Shown here: piece after piece, positions 39,090-53,185 of the stretch
Position numbering within the stretch: position 1 is the first letter of the stretch
How the letters are laid out: each line of letters opens with the position of its first letter
Assembly: GCA_013433145.1 (NCBI GenBank)
Contig: CM024169.1
Coordinates: forward strand, 310,001 to 374,000
Length of the DNA: 64,000 bases
Reading direction: 5' to 3'
Origin: Ascaris suum
Taxonomy: Eukaryota > Nematoda > Chromadorea > Rhabditida > Ascarididae
The notes under the pieces: generated by a model
What the model saw: the letters and a program-made list of their open reading frames with translations, nothing else
The model's database searches: none
What the model was told of the DNA's origin: nothing
Program-made: the position numbers and the translations under genes

Positions 39090-40080
39090 TTGGAAGGATT
39101 TGCATTCCAGAATGAAGTTGTAGTGAATAAATTGCAAACGAATTCATCGCCAGAGGAAAACCGTTATGAGACAGTCGCTTCGTCCAAAACTCAATTCTTC
39201 GTTGGCGACGAGAGAAAATTTTTGCCTGCTTTCAGAATGACCCAAATTAAAGGAAGATGGCTAAGAAAGGCGTGTTTTTGCTCTAACAATTATCTAATTT
39301 TAATATGCCTAGTATCGATTTGCTTGGCTATTATGTCTTCAGATGAAAACTGCTTTCATCGAAGTCCTACACTGCAACTCCTTCCTGAAAATTTGACCAT
39401 CTGAGTGGGCCACTTACTCTTCAGTATTTTGCGCCCTCGCTTAAAATATTTGTGCGCAGTGTCATTGCCAACTACATAGTAACGACCTTGAGTCAATAAT
39501 CTTACCTTACGAGAATGTCCGAAGAGCACATATACCATACTTGTTGATCGAGTAATTGATATTTAAACCGCTTCGGAAGTATGTCATGTAATATCGATCA
39601 CTTAATTGAGATGTTTGCCGTGCCCTATGAAGTGCCAGGAAATCCAAAAGAGCTAGCAGATATTTCGTGAAAATAAACGCCAATAATTCGTGGCCTTTTG
39701 AAGTGCTGAGAATCAAACGGCGGCCTTTCAAAAGATGCATGCTTTACGAGGATACAGACCAGTTCATAAATGCTCGAAATAACGATCTAAACAAGCGTAA
39801 AGTCACGATTATAATATGGCAAAATAAAAACGACGGACCATTTTTGCAAACGATCGCTGCAACATATGCGCAGCAAACAAAAAAATCCCCGACAATATGG
39901 CACCTATATTTGAAAGCGATGCCTTTCAAGGTCAGAAGCGAACATTTCAATGAACCAAACCCGCCCACTCCAATGATTCAATGCCATTCGAAGTACGCTG
40001 ATTTGAATGCATCGCTGATTGCACTCAGTGTTAACCGATTGATTGTTGCAATCTATTCGACCCTATATGCACACCTGTAA
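39090..40080 (+). other. Plus-strand coding-like segments with a membrane anchor
   Basis: A frame from 39090 follows TTTTATCGCAG and runs to a TGA at 39402-39404. Within it, a second acceptor (CTGCTTTCAG) directly precedes an ATG at 39237, giving MTQIKGRWLRKACFCSNNYL and then LILICLVSICLAIM. That is a short basic cytosolic end followed by one membrane span, as in type II membrane enzymes. A second open frame at 39667-40080 contains RKVTIIIWQNKNDGPFLQTI. The two could belong to one gene, but I could not define a donor joining them. Minus-strand frames opposite are also open, so the call is tentative. Confidence 0.25.
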
Positions 40081-43000
40081 CTTTTCAGCACTAAGTGCTG
40101 CTCACAAATAGACGTATCCGAACACTTCTAGGCCGTAACTAGTTAGTGCTTTTGATACATGCAAGGCTTTCTAATCGAGATGGGGACTTGTTCAGTGTTT
40201 CGCAAAAACACCTACCTTTTATGTCTCTATAATGATTACTGCCCTAAAAACCTTTGCGACACTGGTAGAATTTATGCAGCTGTGACCGTTGCTTTGATCA
40301 TTCGTTGTTGTTTGTGGGTATCGCTATGTTGAAGTATTTATCAAAGTGGATCTCATGCTCCTTATAGTGAAGCTTGTGCATCTATTCACAACAAGCCAGT
40401 GCCTCTTATCTGCTAGGCTCACATTTCATACTAGGCTCCATACTCCACTCTACCTACTGATTATGAAAACACATTAGCAGGACTATTTGGCCATAGGGAT
40501 GAAAATCATCCCAATCGAAAGTCCACTAATGCAACGTGCAAATTTCGACTTATGCAATGCACTCACCTTTACGTTTATTAATAACAACGTTCGCTCAACA
40601 TATTCAACAACTCTGTTCCTATATGTAAACGTTGCTTTCTTTGTTGTAGCATAAATGTATGAATTTATGGTTTAGTGGTGTTGCCTTTCAAATAACATTA
40701 AAATAGCTCTGATCTAAATCCATCATACATGGAAAGCCTTAATCGATCATTATCAGAATGCTCTCAGTACCCAAACGCTATCGGTTTTTTTTTCGATTAT
40801 TAATCTCCATTGGTATCTCGACGCTGAGAATGTCTTATGGGAAGAAAAAGACACCGATTTTGTTGCGTAATTTACGAATAAAAAATTCTAAAACATCAAA
40901 ACGATATTCACTATCCATAAAATTGAAAAATATTATTCGAGATTGAAAACGTGTTCAATTGCGTGTTATCTAACATATTATTTCTTCTCTTTTAAGATTT
41001 AGATCAATTCATGAATAAACTCAACGTAGATGCAAATGATAAGGTGATAAATGCGATCAAATTAGATGAACGCGTTATTTGATCTCAATCTAATCTAACA
41101 TTTATTCATTATGTTATGATTGTAAAATATTTCAATGAAAATACTTCTAAAATTCACTTTTTTTCCGTCGAAATACACTCGCACCATTCCATCATAATAT
41201 TCCAAATTTTGCATTCTTATTACAGTCATTATGAATAATGATAAAATTACTGTATTTGTGCTAAGTACTTATGTGTATAAACGATATTTCGAATTTGAAA
41301 TAAATTTGACGTATCAAATACAACGCTTCATAATATCTAATGCTTTATCACTTATGCGCATAAATATAATTAGCAATATTCAATTCATAATGAACTAATA
41401 TTGCCATATAATTCATCGAGAGCACATATCAATAAAAACTATGGAAAAAACTTTTACTTAAATTATCCCTGATAAATAAAATTGCGTCTATGATCAACTT
41501 CCTAATCAACGTTAAATTTTCTTTTTTCTGATACTGATATTTGAGGACATTTACCACCAATGTGGTTTTTAGCCTCTCTGGATGCTACCTCTAAGTTTGG
41601 TTCATATTAAATTCCTACACGCTTTTCCAAACTTGCATTTTAAGGCATACTATATCATATATCAACTCCGTGTCTATGCGAATGCACTTGTATATGCACG
41701 TCATGCCCACCTGTCTGCTTACCTGGCAGTTTCCAGGTGAGAAGCATAAGGGTGAGAGCCGTGAATTTTACAGTGCAATGCAGCAAGTGTTTACAATCCA
41801 CTTTCCTTTGCAATGCCTCGGACCTGTCCGCCTATCTAGCCGCGATTGAAATGTGCAGAATCAGATCGGCTCAAGCTCCTCTAGAAAGCCTAGAGCATAT
41901 GAATTGAGGAAATTATTGGCCCCATAAGACCATACAGCTAGAGATCAAGGAGGGGAAGGAAAGAAGTTCTTTGAACTGAATCATCTGATCCTTTCCAGCA
42001 GTGATACTATGCATCGATTTTTCACCAAAGACTACCCGAAGGACAAAGATCTTCGAGATATCCAAAAGCTAAGTACATCTAATGGATCCAATAAATGGTT
42101 GACGATAACAAGTGATGAAGGTCTGCCAACAGCATTTGGAACTCCTTGTTAACGCCCTATTGGCTTAATCAGCGGTGGCGCTTTTCACGTGATCTGAAGA
42201 CGTGAAGTAAATGGTTTGCCTAGAAGCACCCTGCTGACGAAGTCCGAACTCAGAGCAGCCACACGTTTTTCTGTGCAGGATTTCCTATGGCCAGAGCAAA
42301 AGACGACTTTCTTAGCGATAGCTGCTTTCAATCCTTCCCCTTCTTTTTCGAACCGACTCACCGTCTGCAACAGGTTTCACTGGAAGAGTTTGCTTCTGCT
42401 TTACTTTTTTTAGGACGATTGCACCACGAAATCCAACGTGCAAGTTGCTTTTACAGATTTACACTTGAACAGCTAATAAGCTTCCACATTTGCAAATTAC
42501 ATATTTCTGGCATCCAGCTTCGATCACATGGATCGATTTCACATCTTATCCCTCACGTTGCGCTCAGCCTGCTTGGCTCCTGGTAGAGGTAGGCATCATG
42601 GGTATGAATGCTGCCTACGTCTGGCTAGGAACAGGAACTTACCCGAAGCATTAGCTCCTTCCAGAATATGCAATGTAAGCGTTCAAAAATAACACTGTAT
42701 TTGGCAAGGCAATTTTTTTTTTGAAACCTTGGGCTGTCGATAAAATTCAAATTGTTAGCCTCGCAGAATGCGGAGTTTCCGGCTTATCGTTAGCTCAGCG
42801 AAAATGTTTTCGGTGCTGAAACAAGGATCTCTGCTGAAGAAGCGAAACGACGGCAGGTAATTTATCCTCTACTCCTCATTCAACCATCATGTGCACCATC
42901 GCCAGCGACGAAAGATAGCAAAAGGTTCGTTTTAATGTCGGATAAAGACAATGAGACGAGCTGGAAGCCCAGAAATGACCCAAGGTAGAAACTTGCTTCC

Positions 43001-43279
43001 AACACTTGTCGAGGCAGATAAGCTACTATCTGCCTTATTGTACAACATCAGATACCCTCTAGTCCGAGCAAAGATGGGAGCGTTCTATTAGTTTCTGCTG
43101 CAACAATGCAAAATATTCTTGAATACTTAAGTTAGATAAAAATCGACTACAAAACGAGAGTCTCCAGAGTAATAAATCAACAGCATCGCTGTATATGACA
43201 GCGGTAAGTGATGCATAGCCGTTTTAATGTCGGACGGACATAATGAACGTCGGACAAACAAACCCTTGCATCCTGCTCA

Positions 43280-43350
43280 CATGCGGCAAATGGCTTCTAG
43301 ACAGCACGTCTACATGGAAGGCTTCTAGAGAGCATGCCCATGTGGAAAGT
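43280..43350. repeat. Imperfect tandem repeat, about 30-bp unit
   Basis: The block beginning CATGCGGCAAATGGCTTCTAGA is followed by CATGGAAGGCTTCTAGAGAG and then by CATGTGGAAAG. The result is two to three degenerate copies around a shared GGCTTCTAGA core. Confidence 0.6.
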
Positions 43351-44728
43351 TTTCATTGAACAACTGATTTTTGACGTCGCATCCGGTCGTAGAATGTACA
43401 TTCGCTGCTCACAACAGTGGAAGGCAGCTAGTTTATTAACCCCAATCTGAATTTAACTTCAGTTTCTCGCACTACAAATCACGAGAATTTGCTGCAAGGA
43501 TAAAGTCGTGACTAGCTGCACCTCTTTGTCCACAGTGTCAGCTGATAAATGGTAGTATAAAGTGAGCATGAAAAAGCACTCCAACGATTCATAGCCTACT
43601 TCTCAAGAAGACTGATCGAACCAAAACAACTGCACTACAGGAGGCTCAGGAAATGGCGCAGTCTGGATGGTGATTCTTTAACATAAGGACGACTGCGCTG
43701 GAGTGTTCACACCAAACTCAACTTGTCAGGAAGTAGACTCCTTCACACTAAGCGATACGCATTGGATGACTGCTGGAAGTTTCACGCTTGGGAGCATTAA
43801 AAGGAATGGCTATCGAAGTATTCAAATGCGTTTCTTCACTTGTTCTCATTGCAAGCATGCAGTAATGCTTCACTACAAGAATAGAGGGGTACAAGTGAGT
43901 GTCGAGCACGTTTTTCTTTTGAAACGAGTCGACTGTTCAGCATAAGCTCTATAATAAGGCTTTCCTACAGCCATTGCAATAAGAGACTGCTCGCTCACAA
44001 ACGTTGAGATGCTGTATCGGGCCGATTTTCCCCATTTCCTGATCCAGTAATCGAACACAATACCCGCTTTAATGCAATTCTTCATAGCGTGATATAAAAC
44101 GAACCAGAACGCAGTGCAACCTGGGAGTTTTAGAAGGTACCAGATATTATTATCGGCTTAGATCGCAGATCGATAACTAACATGACAAAGAACCTAAGAG
44201 CTTGGTCTTGAGGTCCAGCACTCAGTCCACTAAAAGTGATTCGATTAGAGTACTCTTCTGTCTCTAGCTGCGAAAATAATGTATGAAAAACGCAGTCAGA
44301 TGGCAGAAATAGTTATCCATTTAAGTGTTTCTTCTCTCTAACATAAAGCGGTAAATAAAACCTCCATGAAAACCGATCCGTTACATATTCGGCATCAGAG
44401 TTCCTCTACTCATGTTACTCTCTTTGAAGCGGCCACTGCTTCATTGGCCAATCGATTCAACGCTTTTCTAATACGAATATTTAGAAATCATTGCAATCTT
44501 CCTTTCTAATCTATCGACGAGAACCTTGAAGGCGCATTTTAAATATTCGCAATACTATGATAATTTTTACGCGTTTTCTATTTTACATCATAAATAACAT
44601 AGTTGCCGAAATGAAACGCTTATTGTGATCTTACTGTGAATAATATTTACGCTTGCCGGCAATTTGATAAACTATAAAAAGTCCCCAACGATGCTCGATC
44701 ATTTAGTCATTAAAGCCCTTTATTTAAA

Positions 44729-44740
44729 CCCCCCCCCCCC
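44729..44740. repeat. 12-base C homopolymer
   Basis: An uninterrupted C run in otherwise AT-rich DNA, about 20 bases before the 57-bp tandem duplication. Confidence 0.85.
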
Positions 44741-44758
44741 TCAGCATCTAAACGGACA

Positions 44759-44872
44759 GATCCTTTGAGATAAGCGGGTGAACACAGCCAAAAACAAGAC
44801 CACCCAGCTCGGAAAGGTCCTTCGAAGCAAGCAGATGAACACAGCCAGCAACAAGGTCAGCCAGCTCTCGGA
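44759..44872. repeat. Imperfect tandem duplication, about 57-bp unit
   Basis: The two copies (44759-44815 and 44816-44872) share TGAACACAGCCA and CCAGCTC and diverge at scattered positions. Each begins with GA/GGTCCTT and ends near CTCGGA. The frames are too short to read as protein with confidence. Confidence 0.75.
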
Positions 44873-46178
44873 CTTTGCTAGTGGATAAATACGCCTCTTG
44901 AACCCGGCATCTTCTCAGGAGCACAACCCTACGAATTCCCGGTTACATTATTTGTTGGGCTAGACCGTAGACTGTAGCCAAGGTGTACACTTGGACAAAT
45001 CGTTCTACCTCGATACAACGCCCTCTCGTCTCCATAAAGTACGAGTGAATTGTGCAATCTTTTTTTTGCACTTTTATGCCTGTGCACGTTGATATAATGG
45101 TTATAACGAACGGTACCTGAGCAGGTGCGAAAGAGTGCAATAATATTCTCCTCATTTAATGTTTGTGAACTGAGCGCTTCACTAAAGTCACTAAATCATA
45201 CAGTGCTTCAGCCAACTAAAAAATATTATGAGACGGGATTTCGCATTTTTCGTTGCAATTTTTTTTTACACGGAGTCTTTAAGGCACTATAAGATCAAAT
45301 TCCCTCTAAATTTTATTCGAAATGCGGCCATAATAATGTTTTTAATAGATATTCTACTTTAATAGTGCAGTTATCTAGTTACAATATGCAATCTGTGAGC
45401 ATAGCATAACCTATATTAGATGAGGATAGCCGTTTATACTACAATCATCGATTCAATAACGTCGAGCCGAGTACGAATACTTCAAGATGCTGAAAACTTC
45501 ACATGAGTTTTGCATTGGCTAATTCATAAAGAGCTGAATATTTTGTAGAAAACTGAAAAGACTGTAAAATGTACTGAAAAGACTGTTGACAAAAAGAGAA
45601 GACTGTAAAAATGTACTAAACAAGCGGCATTGGGTTATGCTGCAGAAATATCGTCAGCAATGACTGCGCAGTCGACACCTACCTGAACGGAAAGGACTTG
45701 ATTAAAGATTTTCTTCTGCTTAAAAAACCATTTTCATCCTCGGAATAAACGCGCCTTTTTTCAACAGTCAAACCGGACTAGGCGAATACTCTCAGATTCT
45801 CTTCTACCTTGTATCAAACTTATGAAAGAAATCAATGACGAATGAATCAAAACGAACAGAAACTAGATGAAAGAAAAGACAGCTGACCTAAAATAAGTTT
45901 GTATAGAGAAGCAGTTGCCCACTATACTCTCCTCCGGCTCCACTTCTTAAAAACCTCCTTTCGGAGCATTTGCAGAAGCAAATGATCGCAAAAGAACAAA
46001 CACTTCTGTCATTAGGAATAGTGATGGAAACGAAATACAAGAACAGAACAGAGGTACGAAGTGCCATTCAGCGATGGAGAACACTTATTTACCGATCATA
46101 AACTTTTATTCCGTCTCACCGATGAGTGTACCCAAACGATTCCACTGAACATGACAACAAACAAACGACGGCAAAAAA

Positions 46179-46179
<1 letters not shown>

Positions 46180-46253
<74 letters not shown>
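46180..46253. repeat. (AT)n microsatellite, about 74 bp
   Basis: Uninterrupted TA dinucleotide repeats. They generate long Tyr-Ile frames on both strands that are not genes. Confidence 0.97.
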
Positions 46254-46256
<3 letters not shown>

Positions 46257-47415
46257 AGATATATACGCCTAACTGCCATAAAAATGAATATTGTGGAGAC
46301 GAAACAAACAATCACACTAATAGAAGAGGTCAGTTAAATTGAACACCACAAACGAACAATATGAAAGGACTAGTAATATCTTGAGACCCCACAGACGATG
46401 CGCCGCTGTGTGCAATCAACATTCCTACACCGACTGCTTATAGTACTGCAAAAGGCTAGTGGATTTAATTCAAGCTCTCTAGCATGAAGCAAGTCAGTAT
46501 TGATCAAAACTGTACCACTCCAACAAGCAATTCTTGGTCGAAGTGTAAGCAAATGATGTTATTTATCATAGTCTCTCGAAAAAAAACTCCGATTATGAAT
46601 TATTCGAAAGTTTTATGCAAATGATGTAGTGAGGAAAGAGTTATTTTTGCTTTAAAATCTAGCCGATGATAATAAATGAACCAGACATATGTTTTCTTTC
46701 ACGCTTCACAGCTAAACACAGAAGGTTGAGAGGGATGGGAGGTATAACTGAGTGAGGAGTTTTATTCTGACAAGCTTGTTTCTTTTCCTGAAAATTAAGG
46801 ACGGAGTGTCCCATAAAAGGAGATAATTTCGAGCTCTATGCGCCAGGTGCATCAGCGGTTAGGAAAACAATAGCAAGCACTGAGTCATTGTCCCCTTTTA
46901 TCACTTATCACTTCAAAATGAATAATCAATTCACCTCCATCTAAGTTAAGCTTATTCGAACAAAACAGCCTACGTCCAGTATATCAAGTTATGGAGAATG
47001 AAAGCCACAAAGTTGTTGTGTGATCATATCACCGCGTTTCCACTAATAGTTGTGCTCAGTATTTCGTAGGAAAACGAGTGCATACATCAGCACTGATTCG
47101 CCATGTGTCGTGCTAAGCAATCAGAGGAGTTTTCCTTGTGAAGGGGCCTTACCGAAACCACGAGCTTCCCTAAGCAAAACTGAACGAAAGAATAGTCACA
47201 AGAAAAGGTATGAAAGCTGGAAAGCAATGAGGAGTATCGATATCTCCATATGAAATGCAAAAGAGGGATATTCTGCATTCCTCGAAAACTATGACAGCAA
47301 AGACAGAAAAGCAATTAAAATTCAAACATCGACGCTTTTTCTTAAAGCAGCCTGCATCAAGCTATAAATATGCTCGTTGGACGTCGTCATAAGCAATGGA
47401 GGCCCCGATCTGAGA

Positions 47416-47744
47416 TCAAATCAGGTTCTCATATAACAATTCGATGAATTTTTTAATAAAAACAAATGTACCTCCAGAATTCCCAATGAAATCTGATAAA
47501 TTTAACGAATATGGTCCCATAATTTTCGCCTTATAGAAGGATAAGTTAACGACATCACCATTAACAAAACGGCGTACAATTGCTTTCGAAGAAATCATAA
47601 AGCCTATGGACAAATAATCCTCGATTTCGGTAATTTTAAGTATTTTCGTGATGAAGATGAAATACAACAAAACTTTCAAACGACTTATGAGGTCAATTCG
47701 AAAATATAGAGCATTTGAAAGAAAAACGACGCACAAACATAAAT
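47416..47744 (-). CDS. Orphan terminal exon, unidentified protein
   Basis: A very strong acceptor (TTTTTTTTTGCAG) precedes a 110-codon frame that begins LCLCVVFLSNALYFRIDLIS, has a hydrophobic first third, continues VNGDVVNLSFYKAKIMGPYS, and ends in TGA after LLYENLI. It lies just 3' of the transporter stop. I tested it as an alternative last exon of the transporter: it needs phase 1, while transporter exon 9 ends in phase 0, so that is not supported. It could be the end of another gene or a relic. Function unknown. Confidence 0.3.
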
Positions 47745-47797
47745 CTGCAAAAAAAAATTCATCGAATTGTGTGCACTTGGTGGGATCGTGAAGTGAA

Positions 47798-50700
47798 TCA
47801 AGTGCTTTGTTCAGTGGGTAGTCTATCGGGTAACTGACAGCGACTTGTCTCGGGAAACACAAAGAATGCAATTAGCCATTGCACTGCAAGTAAACCCATA
47901 CATATCGCCATCGATACTACCGGATAGACTCCATAAAAACTTCGCATCTGAAATCTCTTTTTTTTTTACAATAAAACCCTAAACATTTTAATTACAATCG
48001 GCTAAACTAAATTTAATTTACAGTGAGACGCGTTAAAGCAAGAAAATTGTAAAATTTTACTGGCCATTCTATAAGTTTACCTAGTGATACCTCAATGAAT
48101 TCTTCAACGATGATTACCGATTATCTCACCTACTTAATTAGGCAGTGATGCGAGAAACCCGAACGAATAAAATTCACCTATGAGATGAGACAGATTGAAA
48201 GAAATTTCCCTTCGGAACACATTCAGAATCTTTGCTATGTGATTATTTAAAAGTAACGAATAGCACAGAAACGCGAAATGATCAACAAACAACGCAGATC
48301 GGCCTTGCCAGAACACTATCCAAGCACATCAACATAATTTTTTTTTGCAAGTAGAAAAGAAAAGCAGATCAGTTCAAGTAATCTGCTTCACAGAACTCAT
48401 CTTAAACGAAAATGTTCTGAAGTAAAGAATTTCATCTACTTCGAAGGAATATGGCAACAGCTAAAAATAGATTACAATTGTGCACTAAAAATGAGATATT
48501 CCAATGAAGAATTACCTCCTGCAATTGTACTAAGAGAACTTCAAAAACTTACGATTGGTGCAAGTACACTGCCACAGCGTGCTCCAACCTGACATATGCC
48601 TCGGGCCATATTTCGGACTCCGGTCGGAAACAATTCCGTTGAATATAGGTGCATGATCTTCCAACTTGGATCTAGTGCTGACGCCATGAGGACACTCAGC
48701 ATTGATAACTGAAAACAAAAATCAATATAAGAGAACTATGCACTCTATAATGCTGCAAAAATTCGCTGGCCAACCAAGGAAGTGCAAATAAGCAAGCCGC
48801 CCAAAAGACTATAAAGCCATACTCATGCACTCACCGAAGCTAAAGCAGAGATTGTGTCAATAAATGAACAATCATGTATATTGGGACGAGATCTTAGCAA
48901 CTGCAGGTAAGTGGTTGATTTAAAGGTCTTTACAATTTCTCTTCTTTAAGAAATATATCTATTGTGTTGTGCTGAACCTCTATCGCTCGCCTTCTCTTCC
49001 TTTTCCCATACATGCCTTCCTCACTAAAGAGGAACAGGCTGAGAGAAAGGAGCCCGAAAAGCAAAAACTGCGGAATTCCTTGGTGACACAACTGGTCACC
49101 AATGTCATTCGAACGCAAACTAAAACGTGTCCATCTATAGCCTGTAAGCATATGCACTTGCTCCAGAGCGGAGAATTTTCTACCACTGACTTAAACCTAT
49201 TCCACTCAACCTCGCGGCTCTGTTCCAGCCACGAAAGTCAATCCCCTCGCCATGGCCCTTGATCTTACACCGCGGTGGCCACCTCTGATCAGGCGTTTTC
49301 AACACTCAATCCGCACGATCTCGACGTGATATTCCAGATTTGCAACGTTCCATGGCCGCTGTCAGTGCTATCTTCTTTTCAGTAAACTTCGTCGAGGTCC
49401 CGCACTCACTCCTGCATTCATCCCCTGCAAGACCACAGACGAAACAGATCCACCATCATTTTGTAGTTCGTCGTCAAAAAGTGTAATGCAGAGTCGCCAA
49501 AACTCGTCCAGGTTTCCAGTGTTGGCTCAGTTGCTTATCATTGGCAATTCGACCGCTCCAAAGACAAGTTGTTGGACATGAATTGGTGGTTAAAGCTTAT
49601 GTGGCTTTTTACGTCGTCGAATACTTGGTCCCTGTCGACGACATACTGCATGCGCGTCCATTTCGTTTATGGCAGATTCAGTTCAAGCCTGTTTTACGTC
49701 GGTTTCGTTTGGAACTGTTTCAGTTTGACCTCAAGTGATATCACACAGATGCATATCACACGCTTTCTGGAATTTCGTATGGCTAGCTTAGCAAAGAGGG
49801 TTGTTGAGGACAGTTCTCAAGGGAAATTGTACGGAAGTAGTTAATAAGTGATGAGGCACAAGATGGGGTCAAGGTCCTTTTGCTTTTCTTCTGTTCAAAA
49901 AAGGGAGCATTTATACACTGTGTGATTCCTCAACATTCCCAATAATTGATTTTTGGATCAGGTCCACGACAGAAGCATGAGGTCTGATAAGGTCTCCAAG
50001 AATTCATCTAAACACTTAACTCCCCCTCCTCACCTTATATCTGCTTACGGATATAACATCGTTTCCTTCGTTGAACATGACAACTTGTAAGTACTTAAAT
50101 AATAAAAAAACTGAGGTGAAACTAACGTAATCGGTATCACTGAACTGGGTACTACTCAGCATAAATGTTAGCGCACTGCTGCATAGCATCGCCACGGCAA
50201 TCGATGTTAAAAGAATGGGACGACGACCCAAATAAGAACCACACGCGAATGGAATCATCCCCAAGAGCAACTTGAGAAGACCCATAGAAAATAAACTAAG
50301 AAAGCGATTTCCGGGCAGAAGAGATGAGTGAAAATAGCCTGAGAAGGAAACGAAGCTCGATACTGTGAAGCAATAAGCAAGTGATGCCACCGATATGCCT
50401 TCAAATATCAACTATCATAATCCGTAGTGCGCTGGCAAATATGTCATTATATTTACTTTTTTCTAGATGTTCCGCTCTCGAGTCCTAAAAGTTACTAGGG
50501 AAGCTGGCAAACGGCAACTCAGAAGCAAGGCGAATCTAAAGCCATTCGCTGATAGCCTCAAAAGCTTGCATTTCGAAAATAAATACTACCTTTAAAGGCA
50601 TATTTTCTAAGGGTGTGACAAAAAACGAGACATTTTTTGCAACCAAATCGACCCGGTAAAACTTCTTAACGCAAAGCACAAAAACGACCTCGCAATGAAC

Positions 50701-53117
50701 ACAACGACTAAACAAAGCAGCATCTCTTTGTCTCAAACGGCATCTGCGATGGCGTTTAACACGGCGCTCACAACCACACCAGTACCTTATAAACGATTCT
50801 CTACCTCAAACTCTCAGTATATGATTAAGGCATCAACGTCAACTTTCGTCTCATATCGAGCCTTCGAAATTCTACTGCCTTCATTGTATCTTGAAACTGA
50901 GTTTAGAATATAAAAACAACACATTATTCAAACTCACCAACAGACTTATGTTTAAAGAGATCCACGTATGTGTATTTATAGCGGGTACCAGAATCATTCC
51001 CGTCGGTCGCATGGTTGCCTTTCACAACGCACATGCTCCCATCCTCAGATACTCCCTAAACATTGCTGACAATAACCGAACCACAATAAGCGTGATCAGT
51101 ACGTTTGGCTTTATGCTTCTTTATTGATAGACACTAGCCTGTGAACACAATCTATTGGCCATTTCGATAGAATCCATGCAGTTGATCCCATCCTGTGGAT
51201 TAATTAACTGGCAAATATTTAGATCGTCTGATCACCCATCGCAGCTCGCGAAGTGAGTGAAAAAAGGCAACAAAAATGAGTTAAAGATGAGAAAGTGAGA
51301 TACCTTTAACGGTTCAGAGGGGTCGACACCTGAACGAAGGTGTTCATTCGCAGAAGCTGAGTTGAGGTAAGCAATACGACCGATCGTCTTCTGTGCACGT
51401 GAGGTGTGGTTATGATGCGTCAACCACCTTACGCTCTCCAACGATATGCACTGCTGAAATTAGTGATCAACATGATCATATCACTAACAAAGATTGTGGC
51501 ATTGTTACTGGATCACGGAAACCTTTATAATCGATAACCGTAATAGATTTCAAAAAACCTTACCGGGAAAGTATCAATTACGAATTAAAACTCTTCCCAT
51601 TAAATCCTCTCTAAAAATGAAGTAAACGACTTATTTTTATCATCTATAATGCTGCATATTATCGTTACACTTCCCCGAACTTTGGGGAAAAATGACTTTT
51701 CTCTAAAAAAAATCACATCTGAATGCTACGCTCCCTCTCTAACAAATCTCGTCTCGACAAAACCCTTCCCATCATTTTACCCCTCTCCAATTTCGAAATA
51801 TCTATGATTATCGGCGGCTTTTCCGAGATTACGTGGATCCCATAAATGGCAAAACCTGGTTGCATACCACACTGTGACATTACTGGTTTAACTTGATGAC
51901 CTAATTCTGCAAGTGGCAACCTACGAAGGCTATCTAATCCATTATAGTAGAGGATAAGGGTTCTATATCCGATGACGACTCATTCTTTTGAGGTTTCAAA
52001 GAAAGCAAACAAACAACAAGAAAACCTATTTGATGCATTTCTGCAAATGACAGCACAAACGTCGAAAGACAGCTTTTCTGATCACAAACAAAATGCATCA
52101 GCTGGACAAAAATCAAATGAATTATTCCAAGATTGAGGCAATATCGTCAATAAATTTAAACTCGGATATCGCTAGAGGGATACACATCGATATTGGCCAA
52201 TAAATAACCGATGCTTAACGTTACAAACGATCGCGAAAGCAGCTCGGCACCTCACATGACAAAGTATTCCAACAAATTATTCAGAATGTTGTATCGGTCT
52301 ACAGAATACAACAACATCAACAAAGGAAGGTAGTTAACCTCATTCGCAACGACTGACACCTAGCACATGTGTTCAAACACTATGAGATCTTACTACGGTT
52401 CAATCAACAACTCATACTCATTTTTGGGAGATGTGACAAGATGAATGACGGTGCACTCAATCGGTGCAATCTGCTTCCTTTATAATCCATCACAAACACT
52501 TGGAAAAAAATTTTGCTTTCAGAAAAGAAACAATCACTCCCACGAGATGTGGATTAAACATCCTTTCCCTCGAATCAACTAATAACTGAGGGAAAGTGAA
52601 TGAAACCAACGCTACGAACAATCTACAGATTGTAACGTAGTCAGCACTCGTTATCGTATCATCGTATCAGTGAAAGTCGTATCCAAGGATGGTGCTTATG
52701 TAAGCAGGAGCAATCATACATAATTGCCATCGAAAAGTAAGTGCAATGTTTTACTAAACGACTCTGTTCTATATGTCAGATCGTTTCTCTGTATGACTTG
52801 TAAGCTGCTGCCAAATTGGTCAACTCATATCATGCACCTTAATTGACCATGAACTGCTTCAAAAATGCCCTACAAGGACCGCAAAGAAGAAAAAAGCGAT
52901 GGTGGCGACGAATGCGTGATACAGTAGCCAGTGACGCGTAAAGAAGGCGATCAGAGCAGTGAAACACATTGCAAGCGGCCATCCGTTCAGTGATACGATT
53001 AGAAGACGAGAGTGTGAGTGTTCCACTGCCTCAACCATTAGCACCAAATTCACCACCATATATCCCCCTGCCGCAGCACCCATCACTAACAATACCAATC
53101 CTTCAAAAATAAAATTT

Positions 53118-53185
<68 letters not shown>

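Larger units (their letters stand above)
40081..47415. other. Repeat-bearing intergenic stretch
   Basis: No gene with supported exons was found. The content includes an AT-rich part (40.6-41.6 kb), a less AT-rich part with scattered short frames (41.7-44 kb), two sets of imperfect tandem repeats, a C tract and an (AT)n microsatellite. A plus-strand frame at 43703-43945 contains CSHCKHAVMLHY with a CxxC pair, but it has no start or splice support. Confidence 0.45.

Noticed and set aside
46061..46342. Frames rich in Tyr-Ile repeats on both strands
   Set aside because: They are translations of the (AT)n microsatellite.
50536..50736. Possible transporter TM7 exon
   Set aside because: It looked hydrophobic in one frame and seemed to need a frameshift. 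The true path goes from exon 51055-50938 to exon 50398-50127 in phase, so this is intron.
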